64,000 nucleotides of DNA. Source: Cycas panzhihuaensis (lineage: Eukaryota; Cycadophyta). This document shows positions 49,300 through 60,229 of this stretch, piece after piece. Where the stretch lies: contig CM041465.1 in assembly GCA_023213395.1 (NCBI GenBank), forward strand, positions 193,013,741 to 193,077,740, in the 5' to 3' direction. The translations under genes and the position numbers were made by a program. Within the stretch, counting starts at the first letter, position 1. Each line of letters opens with the position of its first letter. Below the pieces are notes generated by a model. The model had not been told where the DNA came from. It ran no database searches and saw nothing but the letters and a program-made list of their open reading frames with translations.

Positions 49300-50110
49300 C
49301 TAAAAATCTATAGGCTTTACTTTCTTCATTGTATCAAACGAAGATGTATTGTTGACTCTTGGGATCTAATTTCTTATGTTTTTCTTTAGGAATGTTTCCC
49401 CACGCAATACTTCAAAAGATTCGTAAATGATTAACTAAGGGTTTTCTTCCAGACTAATTTTGTTCTGGAGTAATATTTTGTAAGTATTTACTAGGTAAGC
49501 AGTCTAGAAGATAGTTGGAGTAGTATATTGCTTCTGCCCACAACTTTAGATCAAGGTTCTTTGCATGTAGTATGCAACGTGTCATCTTAACAAGAGTGCA
49601 GTTCTTACATTCAACAACACCATTTTGCTGAGGAGTGTATGCAACAGAATGCTGAAATTGAATTCTGTACTTTTTACAGAAGGACGTAAATTTTTCACTT
49701 AAGTATTCTTTGGCATTATCAGATGTAAACATTTTAATTTTTAAGTTTGATTGATTTTCAATAAATATTTTAAATTCTGTGAAGATATCAAATACTTGAC
49801 TACGTGTCTTAAGTGTGTATACTCAATATTTTCTGGAAAATTCATCAATAAATGTAATAAAATAACGAGAGCAAGAGTATGATGCTACATGAAATGATCC
49901 ACATATATCAGAATGAACAAATTCACATGGAACTTTCGCTCTAAATTGGGTTTTATATAGAAAATGATTCATATGTTGCTTATCTGTTATATAGGCTTCG
50001 TAGATACTATAAATAATGTTTAATAATGGAAGACCATGAACCATGTTATGTCTTTTTAGGTATTGAAGTTTTCCATAGCTAGTATTGCCAAATCGTGCAT
50101 GTCAAAGTTT
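49300..50110 (-). pseudogene. Element C integrase
   Basis: The pre-integrase text is HARFGNTSYGKLQYL (about 50100). The core has the first Asp in FVHSDICGSF, the second in FTSDNAKEYLSEKF (49732 down) and the Glu in QQNGVVECKN. All three catalytic residues are present. KLWAEAIYYSNYLLDCLPS follows. It is broken by stops. Confidence 0.92.
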
Positions 50111-50479
50111 ACTGACTGAGTTTGATTTTGCTATAAAGGCACTGAAGGGTTTTGTTTTATTATTTTGTAAACTTGTTAAACTATAGAGACTTGTATTATG
50201 ATCAATAGATCCTAAGGCAATATGTTTAAATTTGTTTAATGGTTCTTTGATAATAAATTTATCTTTCAAGAATTCGACGACAAGGTCTTTCTGGCAGATT
50301 TAATAAATAAAAAGTAGGTTTGGTAACCAACTAGGTACGTAGAGGACATCCTTCATTGAACCATCTTTCAAAGTAACATCACCTGATTCTTTTACCTTAA
50401 GTTGGATTCCACTTCAAAAAGAAATATCTTCTTCAGAGTTAGTTTCAGATTAATAAGTGGATAAGTTTTTCTAGTGTCT

Positions 50480-50520
50480 TGTCATATAATGGGATGCACC
50501 ACAGTCAAGGATCCATTGTG
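50480..50520 (-). pseudogene. Element C protease active site
   Basis: Minus strand QWILDCGASHYMT. The catalytic Asp is kept and the usual Ser is Cys. Confidence 0.82.
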
Positions 50521-50639
50521 GTGGTTGATTAGTTAGGGCAACAAGTGTAGAAGTTGTTACTGTTAGAGAATGATTATGAGTTTGTTGTCAGTTTTATAGT
50601 CAAAATTAAAATTAATTTTGTAATCCCTTAGAAGCTTTC

Positions 50640-51560
50640 CGCACTTCTGAAACTATTCTACTTCTACAAACATCAATAGTATGGCCTCTTTTATGACAAT
50701 AGGCACAACTAGTGTTCTGAGAAGGATTTACAGTGTTCTGATTAGGAAAGGACTGATTAGAAGTATTTTGATGTTTAGATAGACCTGAATACTTAATATC
50801 GTTTTGAGAGTTAGAAGGTGAACCTCTATAAGATTTCTAAAATTTTGGATTACTCTTGAAGTTATTCTAATATTTGTTTTTATTTTGAGGCTTAGTTTTG
50901 GAAAATAATCCATGAGAAGGATCTTTCAATATTCCTGTTTGAATTAACACTGTTTGATATTCTATCAGTTGATTTGTCAACTGATTAAAAGTTATAGGAG
51001 AATTGCCAGCTTATTGTCTGAAAGTTTTGAAGAAATTAAAATGTTTTGGTAATTTTTTACAGCAAGACAAATAAGTGTATCATCATCTTTAGTGTGTGTG
51101 ACTATTTGTTCAACATCACTTACTTTAGTTTTGGTTTTAATACAATTACCTAGGTCTTTCTTGATTAGTTGAATTTTGGATAAAAAATCTTCAACTTTTG
51201 AAAAATCACTATAATTAAGGTCATACAATTATTGTTCTAGGATAGCCAATTGATGTGTATCAACCTTATCATATTTTTCTTAAGAGTATTCTAGACAGTG
51301 GCTAGGTTGTCTGTTTTAGAAATCTACTGACTAATTTTTGGCGAAAGTGAGTTCAAGATTATGCCTAGGGCTAAATCTGAGTTCATCAGATATACCATAT
51401 AGCTTTCTAAAGTTGCATCAATTAGTTTTTTAAATTCACCTGTCACATATCACCATATCTTTTACAATTTAACCTAATGGGATATGTGATTCCTGTAGTC
51501 AACATAATTTCAGCTAGTTAAAACTAGAATTGGAATGCAGGTGGTTGTCCTTGGCATTAG
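50640..51560 (-). pseudogene. Element C gag
   Basis: An intact zinc knuckle CAYCHKRGHTIDVC is encoded at 50707-50666. Upstream (minus direction) are LYDLNYSDFSK-like text, then DFLSKIQLIKKDLGNCIK (51228-51000) and a decayed N-terminal part to about 51560. Stops break it. Confidence 0.82.
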
Positions 51561-51599
51561 AGCCATATTGAGAATTTGTAAGACTGATTAGAGATCAGA

Positions 51600-52675
51600 A
51601 GTTGTAAATGTAGGTGATAAAATGGTCACTTAGAAAAGTTACCAAACATCAGATTAACATTTCACATGCATGATTAAAAACTGAAAATCATAGTAGGATG
51701 AATGAATGCCTTTCCCCTTAAAAAAGGTATTACATGTTCCCCTTTTCTAAAAAATGAATAGTCCCCCTTAACAAAGTAATTGTTTATTTAAGATTAAAAA
51801 AAATAAAATTCTTTATAATTAGAGTATTTAGAATCCTCCTTTCTTTATTGTTTTAAGAGATTGATATGAATAAGATAAAACATTATTAATTTACTTTTGT
51901 CAATAGGTTGTAAAGTTTATTATAGGGTGATAAAATAAATATAATAAAGGAGGGTTTAATGTATTAATCAATACATGTATTGTTTTATAAGAAGAGAGAG
52001 TAATTAAAATGTATAGTGGTTTGTTTATTTTAATTTCCCTAAGATCAATATAATGTTAAAGAAATTTTATGTTGAATTAGCCTAAAGTTAATTAGGATTA
52101 TTTTAAAAAGTATATATATATATATATATAAAGGGGTTAATTATAACAATAAGAATGTAGTTAAGGGGAGGTGTATTGATTTAAATTTTAAAATATAGTA
52201 AAGTAAAAAAAAAAAAAAAAAGATAGAGGGTTAATGTTAAAAGTGTAAGGGAGAGGTTAATGTAAAAAAAAGGGACTAAGATAAATATATTACATTGATT
52301 TACAAATCAGATGTAATAAAGGGGGTTAAAGGTTATTAATGCCTTACATCATAATAGCGGGAAGGTTAATTAAAAAAAAAAGGAAAGAGGCTTATTTCAA
52401 TTGTAATGAGTAAATTAATTTTAATAATAAAATACAGGGAAGAAACTGTAATAAAATAAAGAAGGGAGGGGTTGATTTGTGAACCAAATGTTATAAGGGG
52501 GGGTTGCTTATTAAATTTATCTGAAGGTTTATTTATATATGTAACTATATATATATATATATATATAGATATCTATATATATATATATATATATATAAAG
52601 AAAAAATAAAATGCAGCGAACTTGATTAATTTCAATTCTTTACAAAATAAAATAAAAATAAAATGTAATTAGGAT
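51600..52675 (-). other. Element C low-complexity leader
   Basis: Poly-A, poly-G and TA runs with repeated AAAGGGGGTTAA-type steps (51700-52510) and a TA palindrome around GATATC (52543-52598). No coding motif. Confidence 0.7.
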
Positions 52676-53111
52676 CCGAGGGGGGGTAAGGGAGGAAACC
52701 CTACCTATCTGGTATTTTCCACGACAGCGCACCGTCTTCAATCTTTGTCTATTTCAAGTTGCAGGTCTTGCTGGTTTGTGGCAGTGGCTTTCAGATTTTG
52801 ACTAGTTGTAGGCTGCGTAGATTGAGAAGGAGCTTCGCCGAGAAGAAGGCATCAGTGAGTGGAGATCTTTAGAGGCAAGCTCAGTTGTAGGTATTCAATG
52901 GTGACTCCTCTCTAGTTTGCTCCTTCATGAAAGATTTGTATAGAATCAGTGGATCTCCCTCAAACCCTTGCCACTACAATTAAGGATCATATTGGGCAGG
53001 ATACGTTAAGGGATAGTGTAAACAAAACAAACCCTTAGCTAGAAGTGCAATTGAATTCAGTGTTCCTTAATCACCCACCCTGCACAACCGTGTTGGGGGT
53101 GGATTCTTTTT
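52676..53111 (+). other. Host-derived segment upstream of the captured UPL3-like start
   Basis: Its composition changes sharply from AT-rich leader to mixed sequence near 52676. It directly precedes the captured start codon at 53112 and is probably the 5' UTR (possibly with promoter or intron) of the same host gene. No coding motif. Confidence 0.5.
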
Positions 53112-53727
53112 ATGGAAATACAGAGCCATAAGCGAGTGGATCGCATGGCATAGAGGCCATCCCTTGCCTTATCTTCTCATGGGAACAAGTAAGCACACCT
53201 CTCCTCTACATTTGCTTCTACTCTGATCTCTCCTCATTCAAGTTTGCCAATTCAAATGCTGTTTAGTCCTGCTCTTGCAAATTTACGTTCTCAATTAGCT
53301 AGCATAGATTTGGAAATGAAGTCTTCAGATTTGGCATTGAAGAGAGAACATAAGGAGAAGGAGGTTGAAAAGGGTAAGGAGAAGGAAAAGAGACGGGGAG
53401 TTAGCAACAATGATTCAGATGAAGAGGATAATGACATCAAAGGCGTTAATAGCCTTCTAGAAAGCCATACTGGTCCAAGTAGCACACTGCAGGATCTTCT
53501 CAGGAAACTAGGAGTTGGGTTGGATGATCTCTTGTCTCCATCCCTGCTTCTGCCCAACAGAGTAATAGATTAAAAAAAAAAAATTATCAAGTTTAAGGGC
53601 TAAGGGTGAGATTGGTCATCAGGTCAAGGCTCTCACTTAGCTATGTGAAATTTTATCCATTACTACCGAGGATTCTCTGAGCAGTTTCTCTGTGGATTCA
53701 TTTGTGCTAGTGCTATTGGGTTTAGTT
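53112..53727 (+). pseudogene. UPL3: Captured N-terminal fragment of a UPL3-like HECT E3 ubiquitin ligase gene
   Basis: UPL3 (KAKTUS) is a plant HECT ubiquitin ligase with N-terminal ARM repeats. The frame starts MEIQSHKRVD, comparable with the basic start of UPL3 proteins; the differences fit CpG decay. Stops at codons 14 (TAG) and 27 (TAA) precede the open piece 53244-53573, which holds a Lys/Glu-rich segment (KEVEKGKEKEKRR), an acidic stretch and LQDLLRKLGVGLDDLL. After a 1-nt frameshift near 53535 it continues SAQQSNRLKK, LSSLRAKGEIGHQVKALT, CEILSITTEDSLSSFSVDSF, the conserved text before the first ARM repeats. It ends one base before the PBS of element C (53729). It is antisense to the element. 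No intron is visible within it. Confidence 0.8.
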
Positions 53728-53728
53728 A

Positions 53729-53740
53729 GCTCTGATACCA
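53729..53740 (-). other. Element C primer binding site
   Basis: The minus strand reads TGGTATCAGAGC, a perfect initiator-Met tRNA PBS, touching the LTR. Confidence 0.93.
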
Positions 53741-54172
53741 TGTAAGAATATGTATCATGTACAATGTCATAGGATCAAGAATTCAAGTAAACACAAGTAA
53801 AGAGACATTGCACATGTACATAGGTTTTGCCAGGTGGAAAACCCCTTCTAGGGAAGAAAAACCACCTCCTAATCTAAGAATTTATTAATATCAAAAACTA
53901 TACATAGAACCTTGATAAGAATACCCTCTAAATACAAAAAACTAACCTTTGAAATAGGCTTTGGATAGTCCCCTAGATTCTCGGAACCACCTTCTTGAAT
54001 CTAGGAGAGGGTATTTGTAACAAGAGAGGTTCGTTGAAATGGGCAATTATGCATTTCAATGACCTTCACATAATAATTAAATTAAACCTTTGAATCGCTT
54101 AAATTTATAATTAAACATGTGACATAAAGATAACATAACAATAAAATAAAACTAACATTAATAATCCTAACA
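53741..54172 (-). repeat. Element C 5' LTR (432 bp)
   Basis: TGTAAGAATATG...AATCCTAACA, followed by the target duplication CTTTC (54173-54177). It contains 32 bp (about 54010-54041) absent from the other LTR. Confidence 0.94.
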
Positions 54173-54177
54173 CTTTC

Positions 54178-55669
54178 AATAATGATAAAAATGGCTTTTC
54201 AATAAGTGTGCCTTTCAAATAAACTTTGAAATAAAATGAATATAAGAGCAAATTTGAATGTAATAAATATCCTAAGCAAATCTGAAATAAACTTTGATAA
54301 AGAAAAGAATAATCCTTAATCTTTTGATTCTTCAAATGAATAAATGTAAACTCTTAATGCAATAAATCCTTAGCCCTGATGATAATATGTAATATTAAAA
54401 TTAAAATATATATGAGTATTTTTCTCTTTGAAATATAATAAATATGAAGAAACTTTTGAACAAAAAAAATATTATACTCCTTAAAAGAAAGGTTTAAGGG
54501 ATAAGCTCAAGTTTGATAGCTTCAAAGCTATAATAAATAATGTCAAAATGGTATGAAATTTTACCAGTATGAAGATTAATAAAATATGTATCCAATGGAA
54601 CTGACCATTTTGAAAACATGTTCCTATAAGATAGGATTTAATGATCCATAGGTACAACCCTCTTTTTGAGGTTAAACAGGAATAGGGATCTCAAAATAAC
54701 ATAAACAATATTAATAAAATACTTATAGAATGATAAAAAATGGTCACATAAAGTTTTGAGAGCTGATTAATATATTTTCAGCTAAAAACTTTTAAGAAAT
54801 ATATATATATAATGTGTAAAAATGGTAGATTTGAGGTAATTAAGCACCTCAAATTTGATCAATTTGAAAATCTATAAAAACACTTCAAAACTTATAAAAA
54901 ATAGTTTCAAATTGAAGGGGAGTGAGTCAGCTTCCCAATGAAACTAATAGAACTAAATTCTGATAGAAAATAAAAAAGTTATAGCAGAAATGATAGTAAG
55001 TGCCTTTATGTAAACATGTTAAAAAAAATGCTAAAACCCACTAAAGTGCCACATTTGGTGATTAAAATAATGATCAAATGGAATTTTAAAAATTAAAATA
55101 AATGGTTGGTAGTGAATTTTATTAAAAGTAGACCACTGTGGAATAGATCCAGATAAAAAATAGTCTCTTGGTAATAAAATATAATCAATTAAAAAAGTGA
55201 TTTTGTTAAAAAGTTTAAAAAGCTCAAAAAATGAATGTTTGACTTTGAATTGACTGAAACATGGTTAAATCAGGTCCAAATTAGTCATATGACCAATCAA
55301 AATCGATCTATAGAAAAATTTTGATGCAATGAAACTAGTTTCATGAGAAACCAATGACCTAGTGAGGAGTTATGACAAAAAAAATGTCAGTTACCCTATG
55401 CAAAATGAAAAAAATAAAAATAAAAATAAAAATAAAAAGAAAAAAAAAGTTTTATGACTTTTGTTAGCCCCTTTGAGATACCTAACGGTCATATAATAGT
55501 AAAATGGGACCGAGGGCTGAGAGAAAAGAGGGAGTTAAGACTTTTTTAAAAATGACGGATTCTAAAAATTATAAAATTTAATTAAAATTTTTAAATCTTT
55601 ATAAAAAATTAAAAAAATAAAAAAATAAAAAATTTTGAATTAATAAAAAGGGAGGGTCTTTGCTTGGCG
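54178..55669 (-). other. Element E internal AT-rich region
   Basis: No coding motif on either strand. It includes A-rich runs (AAATAAA steps near 55408-55450). It belongs to E because the CTTTC / AATAAGTGTGCC pattern continues from the other side of element C. Confidence 0.5.
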
Positions 55670-56990
55670 CTCTTATAACGCAGACTGCTTTGCCTTTGTC
55701 ATCATACGCCAAGTATTGTAGAGAGCGGATGCAACTTGTAGAGGAGATTTACTCGATTTCTTCTGCTTTTGTACTTAAACTTCAATGCAAATAATATTTG
55801 AGAAGGAAATAAAATTACAAGAAATAAAGAACTCTGTGGCATCTACTCTCCTAATGCCATATTGCCCCTCTCTCGACTGCATGGCAAGGGACTCTAAAGA
55901 CTTACCGTTATCTATAGAATGCCATAATTAATTAAATCCTATCTTGATCACATATTAGATCGAGGATGGATTTACATAAGATGATGCTCGAATGGAATTT
56001 GAACCCAGTTGTAGGTAACTTGCAGAATGATGCAATGAGGAGGACATCTTGAATTTTCTTTGAGGAGTATTGCTCTTGATAAAGATGGTTATTTATAGTT
56101 GTGCCATTGCAAGTCTCTATTTACATTGGCAACGTCAATGCTTGTATTTGTAACAAGAAACTACAATTGCTTTCCTCTTATTACCTGTGTAATGGCAACA
56201 CTCACAGATATGACGGTGGATCCTTTTCTACAATTGATTGATGATAATAGGCTCCAAGCTGTCAATGAAGCTCTTAGTGAGGAGAAAACAGTGTATGGTT
56301 CACAGGAGGATAACTGTGTTGCCTTAGAGTCTCTTTTAGCAGTAATAAGGATAGCAGATCGGTCAAAGGAATCTTTAGTGTCCTTAATCATTAACATATT
56401 ATAAAAAAATGTTAGAGGCAGAGGCTTCTAGTATGAGGAAAGAATTACTACAGGGCTTTTCTATGGAGCTGTTTGAAATGGAGGTGTTTCTATACTCAAG
56501 CACTGCAAGTTATATGCTGATCAAAAGATGTAGAAATAATGTAGGCCCTTTTGGTAATCTTGAGGCTATTCACCCTTTTGAGGCCCAAGCACTGGTGCTT
56601 ATGATGGTACGAGAATGATAGTTGGAGGATGAGTTGTATAGAGCCCAATACTCAAGTTCAAGCCTGGAACAGGTGGAAAGAAGATAGCCAAGTCATGGGA
56701 ACCTGCCGACTGCTATTTTCAGGCTTTAACAAAGCTAACCAAACTATATGAGGATAGAGGTAAAGCATATGTAAATTTAGATGCAAAAGTATTTCTACAA
56801 AAAACCTGTAGGAGAACTTAATTACAAGGATGTTTCTGCTCTCACTCATACAGTTATTGCTATTGAGGTGCTGAAGGAGATATGCAAACTCTTGAGGTGT
56901 TAAAACCTAATGAAATCTGCTGTTGGATCATAGGCCAGATGTGGTTGAGGCTTGGGATGATTCAACAAGTTGTATTCTTTTTGTAAATGA
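55670..56990 (+). pseudogene. Host-gene-like coding segment inside element E, identity unknown
   Basis: Codon-like text on the plus strand, antisense to E. An open piece at 56099-56404 contains VDPFLQLIDDNRLQAVNEAL and NCVALESLLAVIRIADRSKES. Another at 56409-56618 contains MRKELLQGFSMELFEMEVFL and HPFEAQALVLMMVRE. Across further shifts come LEDELYRAQYSSSSLE, SWEPADCYFQALTKLTKLYE and NYKDVSALTHTVIAIEVLKE (to about 56900). The mixed hydrophobic-acidic helical text looks like part of a large helical-repeat protein, but I do not recognise the family. 55670-56098 may be UTR or intron of the same gene. Confidence 0.5.
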
Positions 56991-57539
56991 TGTAATATTT
57001 CAAAAAAAAACATATATTTGTACAAAGAAAATATGAAAAAAAATGTTGAGTGTTTTTTTTTTTTTTTGTTGTCTACTTTTGGTAAAGCGAGTTGAGGAAC
57101 TCTTGCCTAGAATGTATGCCAGATCTTGAAAAAAATAATGAAAATAAATCAATAATATAAGAAGTATATATATATATATATATATTTATTTATCTGACAA
57201 TTTTCTGCAGTTTATTTTATGAGTTTATCCCAAAAAAGAGATTTTTCTTTTTTCAAAAAAGAATATGTATTTGTATCTAAGATTTCAAATATGTTACTGC
57301 AGATATATCAAAAAAAAATCAAAATATATTTATATGCTTAAATCTAAGAATGAAATTGAAAAACCTAGTAATATAGCTAATTTGTAGATGAAAATAGTCT
57401 TAAAAAAACTTCCAGTAGATAGATCTCCTTCCTCACAAGTCAAATAGAGGTAGATTTGTTGTAATATATCATTTGTTGGGCTAAATATACACAAAAAATT
57501 GTAGATCTATAAAAAACTTAAAAAAGTAGTCAAATATAT

Positions 57540-58050
57540 GTTAAAAAATACATATCTAAAATAAAAAATAGCAAATTTGAACCAAATGTTACAGATTTGA
57601 AATAAATGTACTAGAAAATGTCGAAATAATTATTGAAATAAGCAGATCTGAATGAAATATAATAGAAAATGGTAAAATATTTAGTAAAATACACAGATCT
57701 AAAAAAATATAACTCAGATCTGAAGAAAACTTTAGTAGGTCTGAAGTAAAATATACCAGATCTGAGAAAACTATGGCAGATCTTGAAGTAAACTTTGATA
57801 ACTATTGTATGTAGCTAAAATCCTTCATAAATCTAAGAAAATATTAGATAAATAGATAGAGATATTTTTGAAAATAGTCAAATATATGATAAGATATGTA
57901 GATCTAAAAAAATACAATTCAGATATAAAGAAAACTTTGAAAAAATGTAGCTTGTAGCTGAAATCCTATACAGATCTAGAAAAGTACAAGATAATAGATA
58001 AAATATGCCTAAAAAATATCAAATATATGATAGAAATATATAAAACCTAT
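57540..58050. repeat. Degenerate minisatellite in E leader (AGATCT-AAA type)
   Basis: Recurring CAGATCTGAA / TAGATCTAAAAAA / GAAAACTTT steps, diverged and irregular, between the PBS of E and the host-like segment. Confidence 0.55.
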
Positions 58051-58320
58051 TAATAAAACCACTTGTAGAGTGATAAAACCTGATATTTGTTATTTTTCAA
58101 CTGTGCACCTACATAAATCTGAAGAAATATGAAATATCTTTGTTACAGCATAAATATAACTCAATAATAAGTAAATCTCTGATAAAAATATAAGAAACTG
58201 CTGAAAAAAACTTATAGAAAATAAATATAACTGATATTGTTACTGTAAGTAAATCTACCTCAAAATGCCAATAAATCTTGTTGCTCTTCTTTAAAAAACT
58301 TTAGCAGGCTAGCAATCGTT

Positions 58321-58333
58321 GGATCTGATACTG
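58321..58333 (-). other. Element E primer binding site
   Basis: The minus strand reads CAGTATCAGATCC beside the LTR, resembling TGGTATCAGAGCC. A second PBS-like copy lies inside the LTR at 58368-58379 (minus TAGTATCAGAGC). Confidence 0.6.
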
Positions 58334-58335
58334 AA

Positions 58336-58842
58336 TGAAGGTAATAAAATATAAGGAGCTAAACTAAGCTCTGATACTAAATGAAGGAAATAATATTGCA
58401 AGAAGAATAGAACAGACCATAATATAGAACCATAAATCAATATAACAATGTTGCATAGTAGCATAAACACAAATCCTTTGTATATTCAATCCATTGTGAT
58501 AGAGAAAGCTTTATAAATTTCCCAATATAGGCGGTGTCTAAAGATACTAGGGTAGAGAAAGCTTTATAAATTTTCCAATATAGGCGGTGTCTAAAGATAC
58601 CAGGGTTGCACACCCCTCAATATTTATAATTTTGGGGGAGGAGGGAAACTCCTCAACCCTTAAAATTTAAATTATAATAAAATAATACAAACTTAACTTA
58701 AAGTAAACTTAACTCAAATTAACATAAACTCACCTTAAACTTACCTACACATGTTAAGCACCTACATGTGTAAATTGAGGAAGATAAGGTGTGCTCCCCT
58801 ATTTGGAAGGTGGGAGTAGAGTGATGATTATTAACTCTAATA
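58336..58842 (-). repeat. Element E 5' LTR (507 bp)
   Basis: TGAAGGTAAT to CTCTAATA on the plus strand (the terminal CA is TA). It equals the 454-bp 3' LTR plus one extra 53-bp tandem copy. Confidence 0.82.
58501..58606. repeat. 53-bp tandem duplication in E 5' LTR
   Basis: AGAGAAAGCTTTATAAATTT starts at 58501 and again at 58554, each followed by CCAATATAGGCGGTGTC. The 3' LTR has a single copy. Confidence 0.93.
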
Positions 58843-59689
58843 GTTGGATTAGCAAATTGGAGTCCTATTTCACTCTTACTCTAATGTTCCTAAATGAGTA
58901 ACTTGTATTTACTTTTGTTTATTTGGATGAGAAGGCACTATTAGTTCTAATGATAGAAGTGAAAATACCCAACAGGTCAATTATGGGCTTATTTCACTAT
59001 TATTATTTTAATAATATGAGGATATATGGAATTAATCCTACTTCACATAATTAACTAAGTTGAAATAAGTATCATCCATTAAAGTGTATAGAGATGAGTT
59101 TTAGTCTTTACATAATCATGTTGACCAGTAATTCAACAAGCAAATAGAGATCGATACATATGTGTTTAGACTTAAAGAGTATTTTTAAATACATCTTAAG
59201 ACCCTTACTTTATAAAATTTATAAAATGTCTTTTATAAAATGTCATCAGCATGGCTAAAGTAGTGGAAGTAGAGTTCACCATAGAAAGGTCTTCTTCTTA
59301 TAGATGATAATCCATATGGTTCTATTGACAACAACAAGGTGACTATCAATGATTACATCCACAAATGGAGGATACTTAATACCTAACTATAGAATATTAT
59401 CCATAAAAGTATTAATCAAAATACATCTAGATCACTTAAGCTAAAGCACATCATCATTAAAAAGCCAACCTCTATGTATTATATGTAGAAAAATGGACCA
59501 TTGGTTATAATAGATTTTAGAAGGCTAAGACACTAGTATTCATAGTTGACCCTGACTTAGCCCTTGAAGATGATTTTAATTCTAATCATGAACTTGAAGA
59601 AGAGCTTCTTGATAAAGATTTACTCTCCACTTCTGAACCTCCAATATCTTTATTTGTTATTTCCCCTACCTCATTCCCCAAGCCACTCC

Positions 59690-59965
59690 ATATTAAGGGA
59701 ACACTTAGAAAGAGACCCATTACCATTTTGATTGATATTGGTGTGTCACTATACTTCAATGATTTATCCATTACCTAATAACTTAATCTATACATCAAAC
59801 TAAAGACCAACTTTACCTATTCCTTATTAGGTCATTACACCCTTCATTGTACTAGGATAATAAAAAGTCTCACCATCTACATTAACTCATATGCCCTAGT
59901 CTTTGACTTTTATACCTTGTTTATTGGTGGGTTAGATGAAATTTTAGGTGTACAATGGCTCTAAA
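59690..59965 (+). pseudogene. G2 protease
   Basis: LHIKGTLRKRPITILIDIGV and SLYFNDLSI, then FYTLFIGGLDEILGVQWL. This is the plant gypsy retropepsin pattern, with D-S-G changed to D-I-G and the later LGVQWL box kept. A stop follows DLSIT. Confidence 0.8.
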
Positions 59966-60229
59966 TATTGGGAACTTATAGCATTAATAACTCACATATA
60001 AACCCATTTATCTTCTTTAAGGACCATATCTATTGATCGTATAATCTTTACAGAATGTAAAAGTCTCAACTAAATAAACTAATTTCACCTAATATGATGC
60101 ATAGATAACTAAATAACAATATGGCGTATATAGTTTATATCAATAATATCCAAGCTCACATGAGCATTCACTCTAATATTCAATAAGTATTAGATTAATA
60201 TTAGCTAATATTTGCACCATTACCAACTA

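Larger units (their letters stand above)
46902..54172 (-). mobile_element. Element C: Ty1/copia retrotransposon carrying a host gene fragment
   Basis: 7271 bp with 400- and 432-bp LTRs, the target duplication CTTTC, a perfect PBS and a PPT. Minus-strand order is LTR, PBS, about 1.05 kb host-derived segment in opposite orientation, low-complexity leader, gag, PR, INT, RT, RH, PPT, LTR. It is a different family from A and B. The LTRs differ at about 8 to 9 percent by eye plus a 32-bp indel. It is inserted in element E. Confidence 0.94.
45365..58842 (-). mobile_element. Element E: gag-only LTR retrotransposon, split by element C
   Basis: LTRs at 45365-45818 and 58336-58842, PBS beside the upper LTR, PPT beside the lower. 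Without element C it is about 6.2 kb. On the minus strand after the PBS come a repeat-rich leader, host-gene-like sequence (antisense), AT-rich sequence and a gag-like frame ending near the 3' LTR. No protease, integrase, RT or RNase H text is seen, so E looks non-autonomous, like the TR-GAG class. The LTRs differ at roughly a tenth of positions by eye. No clear target duplication. Confidence 0.8.

Noticed and set aside
53291-53557. Minus-strand 88-codon frame opposite the UPL3-like piece
   Set aside because: Shadow of the plus-strand captured coding sequence.
55985-56010. tRNA B-box-like GGGTTCAAATTCC on the minus strand
   Set aside because: No A box or cloverleaf partner could be found around it.
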